This document shows positions 36,299-44,485 of a stretch of 52,456 nucleotides of DNA, piece by piece. Numbering within the stretch: position 1 is the stretch's first letter; every line of letters starts with the position of its first letter. The DNA is from Clostridia bacterium (GTDB lineage Bacteria > Bacillota > Clostridia > Christensenellales > CAG-138), in the NCBI GenBank assembly GCA_017395105.1, contig JAFPWD010000011.1, positions 1 through 52,456 of the forward strand, in the 5' to 3' direction. A program made the translations under genes and the position numbers. A model generated the notes under the pieces. It had not been told where the DNA came from, did not search any database, and saw nothing but the letters and a program-made list of their open reading frames with translations.

Positions 36299-36637
36299 TC
36301 ACCTTCCCAGTCCGGCAAGATACAGCCTTCCGCAGGACTCGTACATAGTCAGCTGAGTGGTCATGAGCACGGTGCCGATATTCTCGGCAAGCTCGATCAT
36401 CTCCTCGGTGGGAGTCTTCCCGCGAACGAAAACGACGCAGCCCATGTCCATCATCAGAGTTGTGCGAATGACCTGCGAGTTCACAAGCCCCGTAAGAAGG
36501 ATGCCCTGATCCTTCACAAAGGCGAGCACATCGCTCATCATATCGCTGCCGCACGCGGAGTGAGCTTCCCTGTCGAGATGCTCGCTGCCGGTAAGAACCT
36601 TGGCTTCAAGGATTTCGGCGACCTGACTGAGTTCCAT
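36299..36637 (-). CDS. DRTGG-domain protein, second copy
   Basis: The 112-residue protein has LDREAHSACGSDMMSDVLAF (about 20-39) in place of the DRTGG signature, then ILLTGLVNSQVIRTTLMMDM and CVVFVRGKTP. It is shorter than, and only distantly similar to, the copy at 34066. GGAGG precedes the ATG. Gene order DRTGG-GHKL occurs at 36637-35863, and PHP-GHKL follows the other DRTGG gene, hinting at an old duplication of a regulatory cassette. Confidence 0.78.
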   Translation of the reverse strand: MELSQVAEILEAKVLTGSEHLDREAHSACGSDMMSDVLAFVKDQGILLTGLVNSQVIRTTLMMDMGCVVFVRGKTPTEEMIELAENIGTVLMTTQLTMYESCGRLYLAGLGR

Positions 36638-36664
36638 TTTAAACCTCCGATTTGGATAAAAGAA

Positions 36665-37156
36665 TTAGTACTTTGCGATGATATCGCGAACGATGTTCGG
36701 CGCGAGCCTTCCGTGCACGTCGTCGTCGATCATGATGACGGGGGCAAGACCGCAGCAACCGAGGCAACGGGTGGGTTCAAGGGTGAACTTGCCGTCGGGG
36801 GTGGTGTGGCCGGGCTCGACTTCGAGAACCCTCGCCAGCTCGTCGAGCACCTTCTGAGCGCCCTTGACGTAGCAGGCGGTGCCGAGACATACGCGGATGA
36901 TGTGTTCGCCGCGAGGTTCGAGGTTGAACATGGAATAGAAGGTGGATACGCCGTAGATCTCCTCGAGGGAGCGGCCGAGACCTTCCGCAACCATGGTCTG
37001 AACTTCGATCGGCAGGTAGCCGTAGATGTTCTGTGCAGCCTGAAGCACGGGCATCGTGGCGCCTTCCTTACCCTTCCACTGGGCTATGACTTCTTTGAGC
37101 TGAGCTTCCTGCTCCTTCGTGCCCTTAAAAGGAATGGTAGTTGTTTGTTTAGCCAT
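36665..37156 (-). CDS. hndA: NuoE-like [2Fe-2S] subunit of the HndABCD hydrogenase
   Basis: ATG at 37156 (AAGGAGG upstream) gives 163 residues with the NuoE layout. A helical N-terminus includes MPVLQAAQNIYGYLPIEVQT. The thioredoxin-like [2Fe-2S] domain has four Cys, two in VCLGTACYVKGA and two in RCLGCCGLAPV. It is the peripheral electron carrier next to the NuoF-like subunit. It is the first gene of the ten-gene operon that ends with hndD, and its promoter is at 37250-37278. Confidence 0.92.
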   Translation of the reverse strand: MAKQTTTIPFKGTKEQEAQLKEVIAQWKGKEGATMPVLQAAQNIYGYLPIEVQTMVAEGLGRSLEEIYGVSTFYSMFNLEPRGEHIIRVCLGTACYVKGAQKVLDELARVLEVEPGHTTPDGKFTLEPTRCLGCCGLAPVIMIDDDVHGRLAPNIVRDIIAKY

Positions 37157-37517
37157 GCTGTTCCTCCTTATACCGCTTTGCGGTTGATAGAAAATTGACT
37201 TCATCGGCGAAATAAGCCCCGATGGGCATAGTTCCGCCAACATATAACGATTATATCACAAATAATCACCAATATCCATAGCCAAAATGCCGCTAAATCG
37301 TATATTTGTTTGGTAATTATTTCGTTTTTTATGTTACAATCCGTTTATTATTTCCGAGTAAAACAGTAGGGTTTTCGGTTGTGATATATGCCCACGCCCA
37401 CGCCCGCCGCAACTGTTCCCCATTCATTATTCACCATTAACCGTTCACTTAAAAGGGACGAACGCCCCTCGGCATCCGTCCTCCGAATATTTCATTGATG
37501 CACTCCGGTTTCCGCCG
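37157..37517. other. Intergenic region with the hydrogenase operon promoter
   Basis: On the minus strand TGATATAAT gives an extended -10 box (TATAAT at 37255-37250), with a weak -35 TGGATA 17 bp upstream (37278-37273). An AT-rich tract follows to 37360. No gene or perfect Rex-type palindrome was found. The part near 37390-37517 is GC-rich with no recognisable structure. Confidence 0.5.
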
Positions 37518-38723
37518 TCAGCAGCCCGCAAGCTCCGCAAACAGCCGCGCCGCGATGCCGATAAGCTCATCCGAAAAATCGTATTCAAGCGTATGCAGCG
37601 GCGCGTGGCTTTCGCCGCAGCCGATATAAAAGAGCGCGCCCTTTGTTTTCTTCGTGTAATATCCGAAATCCTCGGAGCTTCTGAAGGGTTCGTCCCATTC
37701 GGCGATGGAAAGCTCGAGCGCCCTTGCGGCGGCGCGCACCCTTTCGGCGCAGCCTTCATCGTTTCGCGTTTCGGGGAAGGGATCGCTGCGGGAAACGGTG
37801 CAGCTAAGGCCGTGCCTTCTGCAAACCATGTCCGCAATTCCTTCGATGCTTTTTTCAGCAGTTTTCATGCAATCCTCATCCTCCGAGCGGATGGTGAGAG
37901 CAAGATGCGCAAAGCCCGCAGAGGTGCCGAAGGCATCCGCCCTTTCGCAATCCCGACGGCTTGAAACGCTCGCGCCGACGACGGTGCACATCACCATTCC
38001 GCGTGAGCCGAACGCCATCATCGGATTCGGGCTTTCAAGCTCTCGATCCACCGCCGCAGCCTTCACAAGCTCCGGAACGGCAAGGATGAGCTCCGCGAGC
38101 GCAAAAGCGGGGTTGCTTCCGTTTTCCGGCTGGGAGGCATGGGAATTTCTTCCTATAAGCCTTATCACCATGCCCGTTGAAGCACAGGCGGCGCAGCCCG
38201 TGTGCACGGCAACGGAGCCGAGCGGGAAACCCGGCATATTGTGGTAGCCGTAGATCTCGTCTATATTCTCAAGCTCTATCAGCTTTTCGCACTCGACCGC
38301 TCCCGAGCCGTTCTCCTCGGAATGCTGGAATAGGAAGAACACGTCGTTTTCACAGCCGTTTTTATCCACGAATTCGGCAAAAGCGGCGAGCGAGGCGCAA
38401 TGCCCGTCGTGCCCGCATTTATGCGAAACGCCGCGGTTTTCGGAGCAATGCTCAAGCGCCGTGCCCTCGTCTATCGGCAGCGCATCCATATCGGCGCGGA
38501 AGGCGATCCTCTTTTTGCCGCCGCCCCTTGCGCGGCAGGCCGCATAGAACCATGCGCCCATATCGTGAAGCTCAAGCGAAGTTCTTTGGGAAAGATACTC
38601 TATCAGTATCCGCTTTGTTTTCTCCTCTCGCCCCGAAAGCTCCGCGCTTTTATGCAGGGTATGGCGAAGCTCCACCGCCGAAGCGAGGATCTTTTCGGGG
38701 ATATTATTGTTTTTGATTGTCAT
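37518..38723 (-). CDS. M20D-family metallo-amidohydrolase
   Basis: ATG at 38723 is chosen, with GGAG nine bases upstream; the frame stays open far upstream but that part looks like no protein. The 401-residue enzyme belongs with hippurate/IAA-amino-acid hydrolases and similar peptidases. HTLHKSAELSGREEKT is the family start, AFRADMDALP (75-84) the first metal block, SHKCGHDGH (100-108) the Cys/His site, QHSEENGSGA (133-142) the catalytic Glu block, and CGESHAPLHT a final His. It would hydrolyse N-acyl amino acids or small peptides in the cytoplasm. It has its own promoter (38836-38864) and is divergent from the cohesin gene. Confidence 0.9.
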   Translation of the reverse strand: MTIKNNNIPEKILASAVELRHTLHKSAELSGREEKTKRILIEYLSQRTSLELHDMGAWFYAACRARGGGKKRIAFRADMDALPIDEGTALEHCSENRGVSHKCGHDGHCASLAAFAEFVDKNGCENDVFFLFQHSEENGSGAVECEKLIELENIDEIYGYHNMPGFPLGSVAVHTGCAACASTGMVIRLIGRNSHASQPENGSNPAFALAELILAVPELVKAAAVDRELESPNPMMAFGSRGMVMCTVVGASVSSRRDCERADAFGTSAGFAHLALTIRSEDEDCMKTAEKSIEGIADMVCRRHGLSCTVSRSDPFPETRNDEGCAERVRAAARALELSIAEWDEPFRSSEDFGYYTKKTKGALFYIGCGESHAPLHTLEYDFSDELIGIAARLFAELAGC

Positions 38724-38835
38724 CTTTTTCTCCGGAAGTGTCGCGGGCAGCTTTTTCTGAGCAGAAATTTCATCCGAATGCCCCGCCCGTTCGTTTAATA
38801 AATGGTCGATCGCGCAGCGACTCTCACCATATATA

Positions 38836-38864
38836 ATTATAAACATATCGGGCGCATTTGTAAA
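38836..38864 (-). promoter_or_regulatory. Promoter of the M20 amidohydrolase gene
   Basis: On the minus strand TTTACA (38864-38859) and TATAAT (38841-38836) are 17 bp apart. It lies in the divergent region 38724-39066, which holds no gene. Confidence 0.6.
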
Positions 38865-38947
38865 GTGCATAGGGCGCAGCTTCGCTCTTTCGCCCTTTCG
38901 GTGTGCGAATACGCCGTTTTTCATTCGCACGGCGGTGCCGCTTTGTA

Positions 38948-38976
38948 TTGAAACGCATCCGATATTGTGGTATAAT
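38948..38976 (+). promoter_or_regulatory. Promoter of the cohesin / TlpA-dockerin / pth-dsdA unit
   Basis: TTGAAA (38948-38953) and TATAAT (38971-38976) with a 17-bp spacer. The leader to the ATG at 39067 is about 85 bases and includes AAGGAG. Confidence 0.7.
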
Positions 38977-39066
38977 TTAGAATGGATTTGTATGGCGCTT
39001 CGCTTCGACGAACACTCATACAAAATTATGCGGTTTTTCGCATGAAGTAAAGAAGGAGTAACCAGT

Positions 39067-40098
39067 ATGAAACGCATCTTTTCACTCGCAGCGGCTGTGA
39101 TCCTTGCCGCGCTTACAGTTCTTGCGCCCGTTGCCCACGCGAGCAGCGGCTCCGTTGTTTTTTCGATGAACAACGTTGAAAACGTATCCCCCGGCGACAG
39201 CTTCACCGTTACGCTCAGCATCTCCGGCGATTATCAGGCGCACGGCATGCACCTTTCCGTTGAATACGATCCCAACTCCATGACGCTTGAGAGCTGCGAC
39301 CAGGGCGGCTATCTCGATGCGCTCAGGGCACTCAACGGCTTCCCTCTTCTTGATGCGGAGACCCTTGCCCCCGAGGGCAAGATCAAGCTCGGCGTTATTA
39401 TGCCCTCAACTGCGGCGACCGGCTCCGGCGAAGTTCTCGTGATGAGATTCCACGTCAACGAGGGCGTTACTGTCAATCAGCAGGTGATAATGGTCATCCA
39501 CGAGTTCATCTATATGCCCATTGGCCAAAAGACCGGCACCGACATTCCCTTCAGCACCCATAACTCCATAATAACCCTCAGGGGCGGCGCCACTCCCGAA
39601 GCGGGCTACAACGAGGGCGACGACGGCATTGGCAACAATATCTCCTCTTCGCCCAGCCAGCCCCCCGAGCCCACGCCCGGCGGCAGCACCAACACCTCCA
39701 TGCCCATCGCTACCGTTGCGCCCCGTGTAACGGATGATCGCGGCAACACCCCCGCTCCCGGCACCGCCAGAGAGACCGCCGAGCCCGGCACCACTCCGCA
39801 AGCCGCTTCCGAAAGCGAGCAGCCCTATGCGGCGATCACCGCATCCCCCGACGGAACAGTGACCGCATCCCCCGAAACGAGCAGCGAGCCCGCCGATGCT
39901 TCCGAAGCCCCCGCAGGCACCGAAACCGCCGATCCGAGCGCGACCGACAAGCCCGTCGATGAGAACCGCGAAGAAGAGAGCGGCGACGAGAAGAAGGGCG
40001 GCAAGGCTTCCCCCGTTCCGTACATCGTTGTCGGCGCGGCGGCCGTTGGCGCAGTCCTGAGCGCGGTTGCGGTAATCAACAAGAAAAAGCGCGGATGA
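39067..40098 (+). CDS. Membrane-anchored cohesin-like surface protein
   Basis: The 343-residue protein has a signal peptide (about 1-25). One cohesin-type beta domain follows (about 28-172), with VENVSPGDSFTVTLSISGDY, MHLSVEYDPNSMTLESCDQG and IKLGVIMPSTAATGSGEVLV, the usual cohesin strand pattern. A Pro/Thr/Ser/Glu-rich linker (about 173-315) comes next, and a single membrane helix (VPYIVVGAAAVGAVLSAVAV) with a positively charged KKKRG tail ends it. That places one cohesin outside the cell on a flexible stalk. Cohesins bind dockerins; the next gene and two genes at the left end of the window encode dockerins. A different function for the beta domain is possible, since cohesin-like folds also occur elsewhere. 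Confidence 0.78.
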   Translation: MKRIFSLAAAVILAALTVLAPVAHASSGSVVFSMNNVENVSPGDSFTVTLSISGDYQAHGMHLSVEYDPNSMTLESCDQGGYLDALRALNGFPLLDAETLAPEGKIKLGVIMPSTAATGSGEVLVMRFHVNEGVTVNQQVIMVIHEFIYMPIGQKTGTDIPFSTHNSIITLRGGATPEAGYNEGDDGIGNNISSSPSQPPEPTPGGSTNTSMPIATVAPRVTDDRGNTPAPGTARETAEPGTTPQAASESEQPYAAITASPDGTVTASPETSSEPADASEAPAGTETADPSATDKPVDENREEESGDEKKGGKASPVPYIVVGAAAVGAVLSAVAVINKKKRG

Positions 40099-40155
40099 TC
40101 GTGCCCCCTCCCTTGGAGGATCAAACGAAATATCCATTAAACGAGGTCTGTTAAG

Positions 40156-41136
40156 ATGAAAAAGCACATGAATACCCGTATAAACGCTTCGGCTCTTAAA
40201 ACCGCGATCACTGCCGCTCTGCTTGTTTTTGCGCTCGCATTCACCCTCTGCTTTTCCGCTTTGGCCCAATCGGGCAATGAATACAACGTCGCTCCCGCCG
40301 ACTTTGAGGTCGTCGGGAGCGACGTTTCCGCCATGTCCACCACGGATATCCACGGCGCAGGCGTAACAGGCTCCGTTTTCTCCCAAAAGAGCATAACTGT
40401 GCTGCACTATTTCTCCACTTGGAGTCCGGACTGCATTCGCGAGCTCGGCTATATGCAGCATGCGCTCAACACGTTCGGCTCCGGCGAGATCGCTGTATAC
40501 GGGCTTTTGTATGAGGACCCTTCAAGCACTCCCGAAAGCTGCGATGCGCTCTTTGAGCAGCTCGGCTTGAGCTACCGCTGCCTGCGCCTCGACAGCGTGC
40601 TCTCTCAGCTCGTTGGCGTTTACCCCTACATTCCGCAAACCTTCCTTGTGAATTCAAACGGAATAGTTGTGGATCATTTCCCCGCGACCTTCGACAGCGC
40701 GGCACAGCTCGAGGCGCTGATCGAGCATGAGCTCAGCCATCCCTCCCTCTTCCATGAGGTGCGCTTCATGGATGGGCTCACCGGCGAGCTGATACAGGAG
40801 GTGAACGTTGCAAACGGCGGCAGCACGGTGCCTCCCACCCCGCCCGTGCATGAGGATTACGAGTTCTCCCATTGGAGCGGAAGCTATGAAAACGTTACCG
40901 AGGATCGCGTTGTGACCGCGGTTTACGTCCTCGTTTTCGATCACTATCTGCCCGGCGACGTCGATCAGGACGGCAGACTCACAACCGCAGATGCACTTAT
41001 AGTGCTTCGCCATGTCATCGGCACCGATTGGAACTCAAACGTTCTGCTGTATGGCGACTTGGACGACGATGGGCTCGCAACCATAGTCGATGCCGTGCTG
41101 TTACTCAGGATCGCTCTCGGTCTCACAAACGCATGA
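40156..41136 (+). CDS. Secreted TlpA-like protein with altered active site, beta-repeat and dockerin
   Basis: The 326 residues contain a signal peptide (about 1-37), a thioredoxin-fold domain (about 45-205), one InlB-type beta repeat (about 208-262: VRFMDGLTGELIQEVNVANG through FSHWSGSYENVT) and a type I dockerin (267-326). The dockerin has two loops (GDVDQDGRLTTADAL, GDLDDDGLATIVDAV). At the redox site the sequence is TWSPDC: the first active-site Cys is Ser90 while Cys93 remains, and a Pro in YIPQT fits the cis-Pro loop. It therefore cannot work as an ordinary dithiol oxidoreductase. It follows the cohesin gene by 57 bp and overlaps the pth-dsdA start by ATGA. A binding or chaperone role is an inference. 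Confidence 0.85.
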   Translation: MKKHMNTRINASALKTAITAALLVFALAFTLCFSALAQSGNEYNVAPADFEVVGSDVSAMSTTDIHGAGVTGSVFSQKSITVLHYFSTWSPDCIRELGYMQHALNTFGSGEIAVYGLLYEDPSSTPESCDALFEQLGLSYRCLRLDSVLSQLVGVYPYIPQTFLVNSNGIVVDHFPATFDSAAQLEALIEHELSHPSLFHEVRFMDGLTGELIQEVNVANGGSTVPPTPPVHEDYEFSHWSGSYENVTEDRVVTAVYVLVFDHYLPGDVDQDGRLTTADALIVLRHVIGTDWNSNVLLYGDLDDDGLATIVDAVLLLRIALGLTNA

Positions 41137-43001
41137 AGATAATTCTCGGTCTCGGAAATCCCGGCAGGGAATACGAAAAAACAAGGCATAACGTGGGCTT
41201 TATGGCGCTCGACGAGCTTGCCGAAAAACTCGGCATACGCATAGAGCGCAGGGGCTTTCGCTGCATATACGGCGAGGGACGAATCGGCACCGAGCGCGTT
41301 GTGCTTGCAAAGCCCGAAACCTATATGAACGCCTCGGGCTTCGCCGCCGTGGAGCTAATCAACTGGTTCAAGCCCGATATCGAGGATCTGACCGTTATTT
41401 TCGACGATATTGACCTTCCCTGCGGCGCGCTGCGCATACGCGCAAACGGCTCCGCAGGCACGCATAACGGAATGCGCAGCATAGTGGAGCAGCTTGGAAG
41501 CGAGGATTTCCCGCGCATCCGCATCGGCATCGGCAAGCCAGAGCACGGGCTTATAGACCACGTGCTCGGCGTTCCGAACGAGGAGGACAGAAAAGCGATC
41601 GAATCTGCTCTTCCGTCCGCTGCCGAGGCCGCCATGCTCATCGTGCGCGGAAAGATCGACGAAGCGCAAACCAAATTCAACTACAAGCCGCCCAAGAAGG
41701 AAAAGCCCCCGAGGGAGCCGCGAGAAAAGGGCGCGCCTCCCGTTAAGGCATTCATCGGCAGGGAGGTTTTCTATCAAAACAGAAGGCTCACTCCCTGTAA
41801 GGACGTGCTCCCGAGCCTTCCCTATTCGTTTAAGGACGTGCGCGATGCCGAAAGGCGGCTTGCGCGCTTTGCGCCGCTCATAGCAAGGCTCTTCCCCGAA
41901 ACCGAGCAGGAGGGCGGCATCATAGAATCGCCTCTGCGCTCCGCTCCAAGGCTCAAGCAGGCCGTTGAGAGGGAGAGCGCAAGCTCCGATATCGGCAGGC
42001 TGCTCATAAAGCTTGATTCCGACCTGCCCATTGCGGGCTCGGTCAAAGCGCGCGGCGGCATCTACGAGGTGCTTTTTCACACCGAAAAGCTTGCGCTCGA
42101 GCATGGGCTCATTTCCGGGGCGGAGGACTATTCAAGGCTTGCCGAGCACCGCGATTTCTTCTCGAATTACACCGTGCAGGTCGGCTCAACCGGCAACCTC
42201 GGCCTCAGCATAGGCATATCGGCATCCGCCATCGGTTTTAAAACCGTCGTCCACATGAGCGCAGATGCCAAGGAATGGAAAAAGGCGCTTCTTCGCAGCC
42301 ACGGCGTGACCGTTATCGAATATGACGGCGACTATACCGAGGCAGTAAACAGAGGCCGCGCGCTTTCGGATGCGGACGAAAAAAGCTATTTTGTGGACGA
42401 CGAAAACTCGCTCGCCCTCTTCATGGGCTATGCTGTGGCGGCGCTCAGGCTCAAAAGGCAGCTTGACGAGCGCGGAATAACCGTTGATGACGAGCATCCT
42501 CTATTCGTGTACCTGCCCTGCGGAGTTGGCGGAGCGCCGGGCGGCATAACCTTCGGCCTCAAGCTCATCTTCGGGGATAACGCGCATTGCTTCTTCATCG
42601 AGCCCGTGAATGCGCCCTGCATGCTGACCGCGCTTATCAGCGGCGAATGCGAGCATATCTCAAAATACGGCTTGAGCGGAAAAACCGATGCGGACGGGCT
42701 TGCCGTAGGCACCGCCTCCAAGCTCGTTTTCGATACGGTCGGCAGGCTCATAGACGGCGAGATCACATTTGCCGACGAACGCCTTGCGCCGCTTGTGCGG
42801 CTCGTTTACGATTCGGAGCAGCTTTTCATCGAGCCCTCCTCGGCAGGTGCGCTGCACGGTCTTTCGGAGCTTGTAAAGGCCAATAAATTCGGAAAGCTCT
42901 CCGCCGATATTTCAGCACGCTTCGCCCTCTCCACCCATATCCTTTGGGCAACGGGCGGCGGTCTCGTTCCCGATGAGGAGCGAAAAAAATATCTCTTGTG
43001 A
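41133..43001 (+). CDS. Fusion of peptidyl-tRNA hydrolase and D-serine dehydratase
   Basis: The start ATG at 41133 overlaps the previous stop. The 622-residue chain opens with a complete bacterial Pth (about 1-185): GLGNPGREYEKTRHNVGF with Asn9 and His19, ETYMNASG with Asn66, VIFDDIDLPCG with Asp92, and TAGTHNGM-like AGTHNGMRS with Asn112. A Lys/Pro-rich linker (about 185-205) leads to a DsdA-type PLP enzyme (about 207-622). GGIIESPL is followed by the PLP Lys305 in PIAGSVKARGGIYEVL, and the glycine loop VQVGSTGNLGLSIG binds phosphate. Pth frees peptides from stalled peptidyl-tRNA; DsdA makes pyruvate and ammonia from D-serine. Both seem complete. No stop codon or start lies between them. I do not know another example. 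Confidence 0.9.
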   Translation: MKIILGLGNPGREYEKTRHNVGFMALDELAEKLGIRIERRGFRCIYGEGRIGTERVVLAKPETYMNASGFAAVELINWFKPDIEDLTVIFDDIDLPCGALRIRANGSAGTHNGMRSIVEQLGSEDFPRIRIGIGKPEHGLIDHVLGVPNEEDRKAIESALPSAAEAAMLIVRGKIDEAQTKFNYKPPKKEKPPREPREKGAPPVKAFIGREVFYQNRRLTPCKDVLPSLPYSFKDVRDAERRLARFAPLIARLFPETEQEGGIIESPLRSAPRLKQAVERESASSDIGRLLIKLDSDLPIAGSVKARGGIYEVLFHTEKLALEHGLISGAEDYSRLAEHRDFFSNYTVQVGSTGNLGLSIGISASAIGFKTVVHMSADAKEWKKALLRSHGVTVIEYDGDYTEAVNRGRALSDADEKSYFVDDENSLALFMGYAVAALRLKRQLDERGITVDDEHPLFVYLPCGVGGAPGGITFGLKLIFGDNAHCFFIEPVNAPCMLTALISGECEHISKYGLSGKTDADGLAVGTASKLVFDTVGRLIDGEITFADERLAPLVRLVYDSEQLFIEPSSAGALHGLSELVKANKFGKLSADISARFALSTHILWATGGGLVPDEERKKYLL

Positions 43002-43010
43002 GCATGCTCC

Positions 43011-43044
43011 CGCTCCATGCGGCTCGCCGCCGAATGAGCGGGAC
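43011..43044 (+). terminator. Possible terminator after pth-dsdA
   Basis: CCCGCTC (43011-43017) pairs with GAGCGGG (43038-43044), with a further GGC/GCC pairing in the loop. The T content afterwards is low, so termination would be weak. Confidence 0.4.
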
Positions 43045-43099
43045 TTACTTATAAACAGTAACGGAAACAGAAGGATCAAACAAACAGGAGGAAATGATC

Positions 43100-44446
43100 A
43101 TGTCCAAATACTTCGGAACCGACGGCTTTCGCGGTGATGCAAACGATAAGCTGACGGTCGATCACGCATTCAAGATCGGCCGCTTCCTCGGTTATTATTA
43201 CGGAAAGGAGCACAAGGCAAGCGTAGTCATCGGCAAGGATACCCGCCGCTCGAGCTACATGTTCGAATGCGCGCTGACTGCGGGTCTGACCGCGAGCGGC
43301 GCGGACGTGTATCTGATGCACGTTACCACCACCCCGAGCGTTTCCTACATCACCCGCACCGATGATTTCGACTGCGGCATCATGATTAGCGCCAGCCACA
43401 ACGCCTACCACGACAACGGCATCAAGCTTTTGAACGGGAGCGGCGAAAAGATGGAGCCCTACGTTATCAACGAGATCGAGCGTTATCTCGACGGTGAGCT
43501 CGGCGAGGCGCCGCTTGCCCGCAACGATTCCATCGGCAAGGTGGTCGATTTCTCATCCGGCAGAAACCGCTACATGGGCTATCTCATCAGCCTTGCCACG
43601 CATTCCTACAAGGACAAGCGCGTTGGCCTCGACTGCGCAAACGGCAGCACATGGCAGATGGCTAAAAACATCTTTGAGACCCTCGGTGCGGACGTTATGG
43701 TTATCGGCAACGCGCCCAACGGCATGAACATCAACGACGGCTGCGGCTCCACGCATATCGAGGCGCTGCGCCAGCTTGTTTTGGAAAACAAGCTCGACGT
43801 GGGCTTTGCCTTTGACGGCGATGCCGACCGCTGCATCGCTGTGGATGAGACCGGCCGCATCATCGACGGCGATCTTATCCTTTATATATACGGCAAATAC
43901 ATGAAGGATCGCGAGAAGCTCGCGCAGGACACGGTCGTTACCACCGTTATGTCCAACTTCGGCCTGTATAAGGCCTTCGACCGCATCGGCATCAAGTATG
44001 CCAAGACCGACGTTGGCGACAAGTACGTTTACGAGTGCATGCGCCAAAACGGCTATCTTATCGGCGGCGAGCAGTCCGGCCATATCATCTTCACCAAGTA
44101 CTCCGCAACGGGCGACGGCCTTTTGACCGCTATAAAGCTGATGCAGGCCATGCTTGCAAACAAGCAGCCCCTCTCGGAGCTCGCCTCCCCCGTAACCATC
44201 TACCCTCAGCTTCTCAAGAACGTTCGCGTTGCGGATAAGGATGCCGCCGTCAACAACGAGGCTGTTAAAAGGGCCGAGCGCGAGGCCGAGGAGTTGCTCG
44301 AGGGCAACGGCCGCATCCTGCTTCGAAAGAGCGGCACCGAGCCCGTGGTTCGCGTTATGGCCGAAGCTCCCACCAACGAAGCCTGCGCCAAGGCCGTGGA
44401 TCACATCATCGATGCGATGCGAGCCGAGGGTCTGATAACGGGCTGA
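43100..44446 (+). CDS. glmM: Phosphoglucosamine mutase
   Basis: ATG at 43100 is preferred over 43094, because the AGGAGG at 43086-43091 is then 8 bases away instead of 2. The 448 residues match GlmM: GTDGFRGDAND at the start, the phosphoserine loop GIMISASHNAYHDNGIK with Ser99, the metal loop FAFDGDADRCIAVDE (about 236-250), GGEQSGHIIF for the sugar, and the phosphate-binding RKSGTEPVVRVM near the end. It converts glucosamine-6-phosphate to glucosamine-1-phosphate for UDP-GlcNAc and peptidoglycan. The next gene encodes a left-handed beta-helix transferase that could act on the product. Confidence 0.96.
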   Translation: MSKYFGTDGFRGDANDKLTVDHAFKIGRFLGYYYGKEHKASVVIGKDTRRSSYMFECALTAGLTASGADVYLMHVTTTPSVSYITRTDDFDCGIMISASHNAYHDNGIKLLNGSGEKMEPYVINEIERYLDGELGEAPLARNDSIGKVVDFSSGRNRYMGYLISLATHSYKDKRVGLDCANGSTWQMAKNIFETLGADVMVIGNAPNGMNINDGCGSTHIEALRQLVLENKLDVGFAFDGDADRCIAVDETGRIIDGDLILYIYGKYMKDREKLAQDTVVTTVMSNFGLYKAFDRIGIKYAKTDVGDKYVYECMRQNGYLIGGEQSGHIIFTKYSATGDGLLTAIKLMQAMLANKQPLSELASPVTIYPQLLKNVRVADKDAAVNNEAVKRAEREAEELLEGNGRILLRKSGTEPVVRVMAEAPTNEACAKAVDHIIDAMRAEGLITG

Positions 44447-44485
44447 GCGCCATAAACGCCATAAAAACGAAAGGAAACTGCTATT

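Noticed and set aside
37230-37360. A Rex-type operator upstream of hndA
   Set aside because: Several TTTGT and ATTAT words are present, but no match to the symmetric TTGTTAA-n4-TTAACAA pattern was found.
38724-39221. N-terminal extension of the M20 amidohydrolase frame
   Set aside because: The frame remains open upstream of 38723, but the extra residues look like no protein, cross two promoters and overlap the start of the cohesin gene; the ATG at 38723 has a ribosome site.
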